DNA of 64,000 nucleotides, taken from the NCBI GenBank assembly GCA_018608625.1, contig JABAZC010000070.1, positions 1 through 64,000 of the forward strand. The letters run 5' to 3'. The stretch is from Flavobacteriaceae bacterium. Its GTDB lineage: Bacteria > Bacteroidota > Bacteroidia > Flavobacteriales > Flavobacteriaceae. This document shows positions 60,384 to 64,000 of the stretch, in pieces (position 1 is the first letter of the stretch; each line of letters opens with the position of its first letter). Position numbers and translations under genes: made by a program. The notes beneath the pieces are model-generated. The model worked only from the letters and a program-made list of their open reading frames with translations. It was not told the DNA's origin and did not search any database.

Positions 60384-61694
60384 ATGAAGTCAATCAACAG
60401 TATACCAACTTCAAAAATTCAACGAGCGGGTAAACTCGTTACAACGGGTGCTAAGGTCGGAGTTAACTATCTTAAGTATTATGGAGAGAAAATGGTTAAA
60501 TCTGAATTAGAGGCAAAAGAAAACTTAAATAAAAACAATGCTGAAGATATTTATTCAGGGCTAAAGCAACTCAAAGGAAGTGCTTTAAAGGTAGCTCAAA
60601 TGTTGAGTATGGAAAAAAGCATTTTACCCAAGGCTTATGTAGATAAATTTTCTTTAGCGCAATTTTCCGTTCCTCCTTTATCCCCTCCACTGGTTATCAA
60701 GACATTTAAAAAATACTTCGGAAACCACCCGAATCAAATCTTTGATGAATTTGACTCAGAGTCTGTAAATGCCGCAAGCATTGGCCAAGTACACATTGCA
60801 GAGAAAGACGGAAAAAAACTGGCTGTTAAAATACAGTACCCCGGGGTTGCCAATAGCATCAAATCAGATTTGGCTTTAATAAAACCAATTGCTATTAAAA
60901 TGTTTAACATTAAAGGGGAAGATTCTGATAAATACTTTCAGGAAGTTGAAGACAAATTAGTAAAGGAAACTAATTACGATCTTGAAATCTCACAAAGTAA
61001 AGAGATTGCTAAGTCTTGTATTCATATTCCTAACCTATTATTTCCAGAGTACTATGAAGATTATTCTTCTGATCGTATTATTACAATGGATTTCATGAAA
61101 GGAGAGCATCTTTCGGAGTTTGCAAAATACAACTCTGATACAAAAAAAGCGAATCAACTTGGTCAAGCACTTTGGGATTTTTATATGTTTCAAATTCACA
61201 CGCTCAAAAAAGTACATGCAGATCCTCACCCTGGGAATTTCTTGATTAATGAGGACGCACAACTGATCGCTTTAGATTTTGGGTGTATGAAGTCAATTCC
61301 TGATAATTTTTATGTGCCTTACTTTGAACTCTCAGACAAAAATATAATTGATAACCCTATCTTATTCAAAGAAAAGCTATACGAACTTGAAATTTTAACC
61401 CCGACTGACACTAACGAGGAATTAACTTTTTTCACAGCTATGTTTCATGAACTTTTAAGTGTTTTCACACTTCCTTTTCATGTAGCAATATTTGATTTTT
61501 CTAATCCAGAATTTTTTAGCAAAATCGGAGATCTTGCAGAACGTTATAGTAAAAGTACAGAATTACGAAAATTTAATGGAAATAGAGGGTCTAAGCACTT
61601 TATATACATCAATAGAACCTTTTTTGGACTTTATAGTTTGATGTTTGACTTGAAAGCATCAGCGGTCAAAATTAATCAATTTAAAAACTACTAA
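60384..61694 (+). CDS. AarF/ABC1/UbiB kinase family protein
   Basis: AASIGQVHIAEKDGKKLAVKIQYPGV; VHADPHPGNFLIN; ALDFGCMK. Confidence 0.93.
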   Translation: MKSINSIPTSKIQRAGKLVTTGAKVGVNYLKYYGEKMVKSELEAKENLNKNNAEDIYSGLKQLKGSALKVAQMLSMEKSILPKAYVDKFSLAQFSVPPLSPPLVIKTFKKYFGNHPNQIFDEFDSESVNAASIGQVHIAEKDGKKLAVKIQYPGVANSIKSDLALIKPIAIKMFNIKGEDSDKYFQEVEDKLVKETNYDLEISQSKEIAKSCIHIPNLLFPEYYEDYSSDRIITMDFMKGEHLSEFAKYNSDTKKANQLGQALWDFYMFQIHTLKKVHADPHPGNFLINEDAQLIALDFGCMKSIPDNFYVPYFELSDKNIIDNPILFKEKLYELEILTPTDTNEELTFFTAMFHELLSVFTLPFHVAIFDFSNPEFFSKIGDLAERYSKSTELRKFNGNRGSKHFIYINRTFFGLYSLMFDLKASAVKINQFKNY

Positions 61695-62315
61695 ATGTTA
61701 CACTTAAGAAGGCAAGATTTTGATGATTTAGACCACCTTTACAGAATAAACCTTATGAATAGTTGTTCAGGATTTAAGTCCGCAAATTTGATTGGAACAA
61801 AATCAAATGATGGAATTCCTAACGTCGCTGTTTTTAGCTCAGTCACACACTTAGGCTCAAACCCTCCATTGCTTGGTATCGTTTTTAGACCTGTTAGTGA
61901 TGTTCCAAGAAATACCTATGAAAATATTAAAGAAACTGGTCAGTTCACCGTTAATCACATCCATTTAGACATTATAGAGCAGGCACACCACACCTCAGCT
62001 AAATATGATAAACGTATTTCAGAATTCGATATTACAGAACTTGAAGAAGAATATAAAAATAATTGGCATGCCCCGTTTGTAAAAGGTGCACCAATTCAAA
62101 TGGCACTGACCTATTGTGAAGAGTATAAAATTAAGGCCAATAACACCATTCAACTAATTGCCGAAATTAAAGATTTATACATCATAGATGATATCTTAGA
62201 ACAAGATGGGTTTATAAATCTTTCTAAAGCTAATGTTGTTGCAATTAATGGTTTAGATGGATATGCACTCCCCTCTTTGAAACAACGAATAGATTACCAA
62301 AGACCAAAAAAATAA
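61695..62315 (+). CDS. Flavin reductase-like (FMN-binding split barrel) protein
   Basis: LIGTKSNDGIPNVAVFSSVTHLGSNPPLLGIVFRP; TGQFTVNHI; immediately abuts UbiB-like gene. Confidence 0.88.
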   Translation: MLHLRRQDFDDLDHLYRINLMNSCSGFKSANLIGTKSNDGIPNVAVFSSVTHLGSNPPLLGIVFRPVSDVPRNTYENIKETGQFTVNHIHLDIIEQAHHTSAKYDKRISEFDITELEEEYKNNWHAPFVKGAPIQMALTYCEEYKIKANNTIQLIAEIKDLYIIDDILEQDGFINLSKANVVAINGLDGYALPSLKQRIDYQRPKK

Positions 62316-62329
62316 AATACTAAAAAGTA

Positions 62330-62473
62330 TTGAAAAAAAAATTTCTACCAAACAAGATTTGCCCTCAATGTGAACGACCGTTTACCTGGCGTAAAAAATG
62401 GGAGAAAAACTGGGATTCCGTCAAATATTGTAGTAAAAAATGTAGCGGTCAACGAAAAAAAATAGCTTCCTAA
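62330..62473 (+). CDS. DUF2256 family small zinc-ribbon-like protein (TTG start)
   Basis: Not in ORF track. Translation (M)KKKFLPNKICPQCERPFTWRKKWEKNWDSVKYCSKKCSGQRKKIAS*; CxxC...RPFTWRKKWEKNWxxVKYCSxxC. Confidence 0.9.
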   Translation: MKKKFLPNKICPQCERPFTWRKKWEKNWDSVKYCSKKCSGQRKKIAS

Positions 62474-62485
62474 AATTTATCTTAC

Positions 62486-64000
62486 ATGAACACACTTCGT
62501 CTTATTCTTGGAGACCAACTTAATTATCAACATTCTTGGTACAAAACGATTTCAGAACCGACAATATATTGCATGTTTGAAATGCGTCAGGAGACGGACT
62601 ACGTTAAGCACCACATTCAGAAAGTAGTCGGTTTTTTTGCAGCCATGCAGGAGTTTAAAAAATATCTAATGTCTCAAGGACATAAAATTGTTTACTTGAC
62701 CCTTGACGATTCGTCAAACCATCAAAACTTAGAAGAAAACTTGAGTTCACTTATTTCATCATTGGGGATTTCAAAGTTTGAATACCAATCTCCAGACGAA
62801 TACCGTTTAGACGCCCAACTTAAAACTATTTGCAAAACACTTGAAATAACTACACAAGTTATTGAATCAGAGCATTTTTACACAAATAGGGATGAACTTT
62901 CAGTTTTTTTTAAAGGGAAAAAACAATTTCTAATGGAACGATTTTACAGAGACATGAGGAAGAAAAATCACATACTCATGAATGGCGAACAACCTGAGGG
63001 TGGAGAATGGAATTATGACAAAAGCAATCGCAACAAATGGAAGGGATCACCTGAAATACCTCCTTTTATTAATTTCAATAATGAGGTTGGTTCAATTTTA
63101 AAATCGATAGAAAACTGTGGCATAGAAACAATTGGACGTTTCGATGGATCGACTTTGTCCTATCCAATAAACAGGGATCAATCATTACAACAGCTTAAAT
63201 ATTTTAACGAGAACTTATTAGTTCATTTTGGAGATTACCAAGACGCACTACACAACGAGGAAGTCTATTTATTTCACTCTAGACTATCGTTTGCAATGAA
63301 TTTGAAAATGATAAGTCCAAAAGAGATTGTATCCTCTGTTCTCTCACATTATAGACTGAGAAGTGATGAAATTACAATTTCTCAAGTAGAGGGCTTCATA
63401 AGACAAGTTATTGGTTGGCGAGAATACATGAGAGGCATGTATTGGGCACACATGCCAGAATATAAAAAACTTAATGCACTTGATAATCAACACGCCATCC
63501 CAGACTTCTTTTGGACAGGAGATACACAGATGAACTGCCTAAGCAAAACAATCAATAACTCCCTTGATAATGCTTATGCTCACCACATTCAAAGACTGAT
63601 GATTACAGGAAATTACTTACTATTAACTCAAACAAACCCCGATGAAGTTGATGATTGGTATCTAGGTATTTATATTGATGCTATTGAATGGGTCCAACTG
63701 CCAAATACTCGCGGAATGAGTCAGTTTGCAGATGAAGGCCTCATAGCAACTAAACCTTATGTTTCATCTGGAAGCTACATAAATAAAATGAGTAATTATT
63801 GCAGCGACTGTAAATACAACGTGAAAGAACGTTTGGGAGAAAACGGATGTCCATTCAATAGCTTATATTGGAACTTTCTAGATGACAAGCGAACTCAACT
63901 AAGCGGTAATTTTAGAATGAAAATGATGTACTCTGTTTTAAATAAATTCTCTAGTGAAGAGCTTGTTGCAATGAAACTAAGAGCCTCAGAAATAATTGAA
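62486..64000 (+). CDS. Cryptochrome/deoxyribodipyrimidine photolyase-related protein (FeS-BCP/PhrB-like), 3' truncated by window
   Basis: Not in ORF track. MNTLRLILGDQLNYQHSWY...; QVIGWREYMRGMYW; YAHHIQRLMITGNYLLL; NYCSDCKYNVKERLGENGCPFN iron-sulfur Cys; 505 open codons to window end. Confidence 0.95.
   Translation, partial: MNTLRLILGDQLNYQHSWYKTISEPTIYCMFEMRQETDYVKHHIQKVVGFFAAMQEFKKYLMSQGHKIVYLTLDDSSNHQNLEENLSSLISSLGISKFEYQSPDEYRLDAQLKTICKTLEITTQVIESEHFYTNRDELSVFFKGKKQFLMERFYRDMRKKNHILMNGEQPEGGEWNYDKSNRNKWKGSPEIPPFINFNNEVGSILKSIENCGIETIGRFDGSTLSYPINRDQSLQQLKYFNENLLVHFGDYQDALHNEEVYLFHSRLSFAMNLKMISPKEIVSSVLSHYRLRSDEITISQVEGFIRQVIGWREYMRGMYWAHMPEYKKLNALDNQHAIPDFFWTGDTQMNCLSKTINNSLDNAYAHHIQRLMITGNYLLLTQTNPDEVDDWYLGIYIDAIEWVQLPNTRGMSQFADEGLIATKPYVSSGSYINKMSNYCSDCKYNVKERLGENGCPFNSLYWNFLDDKRTQLSGNFRMKMMYSVLNKFSSEELVAMKLRASEIIE

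Noticed and set aside
1-64000. CRISPR arrays, IS elements, prophage
   Set aside because: No regularly spaced repeats, transposase genes or phage structural genes seen on reading both strands.

Overview
This 64 kb AT-rich window looks like chromosomal sequence from a marine flavobacterium (Bacteroidota). That placement is inferred from the gene families, proteorhodopsin plus blh, TAnnTTTG promoter motifs and the overall gene repertoire. Most of it is densely packed housekeeping DNA: kdsB, dnaX, ftsK, lolA, xer recombinase, rny/zapA, rlmD, ettA, dnaK, panB and a menaquinone (men) gene cluster. I saw no IS elements, prophage or CRISPR array. RNA genes are RNase P RNA (minus), tRNA-Ser(UGA) (minus) and a strong candidate 6S-like RNA between zapA and rny, supported by a 13-bp wobble-rich closing stem and a U-tract. 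The more notable content is: a divergent proteorhodopsin/blh retinal cassette with a Met at the spectral-tuning site; a tight TetR / ABC1(UbiB)-like kinase / flavin reductase / DUF2256 / cryptochrome-photolyase cluster at the right edge, including an unlisted TTG-start DUF2256 gene and a KxGQ-to-KVAQ variant kinase; a RibBA whose GTP cyclohydrolase II half has lost its zinc and catalytic motifs; a frameshifted gene remnant inside the men cluster; and a truncated chloramphenicol-acetyltransferase-like gene at the left edge. I found no convincing wholly new system. The right-edge light/redox cluster is the best candidate for follow-up.
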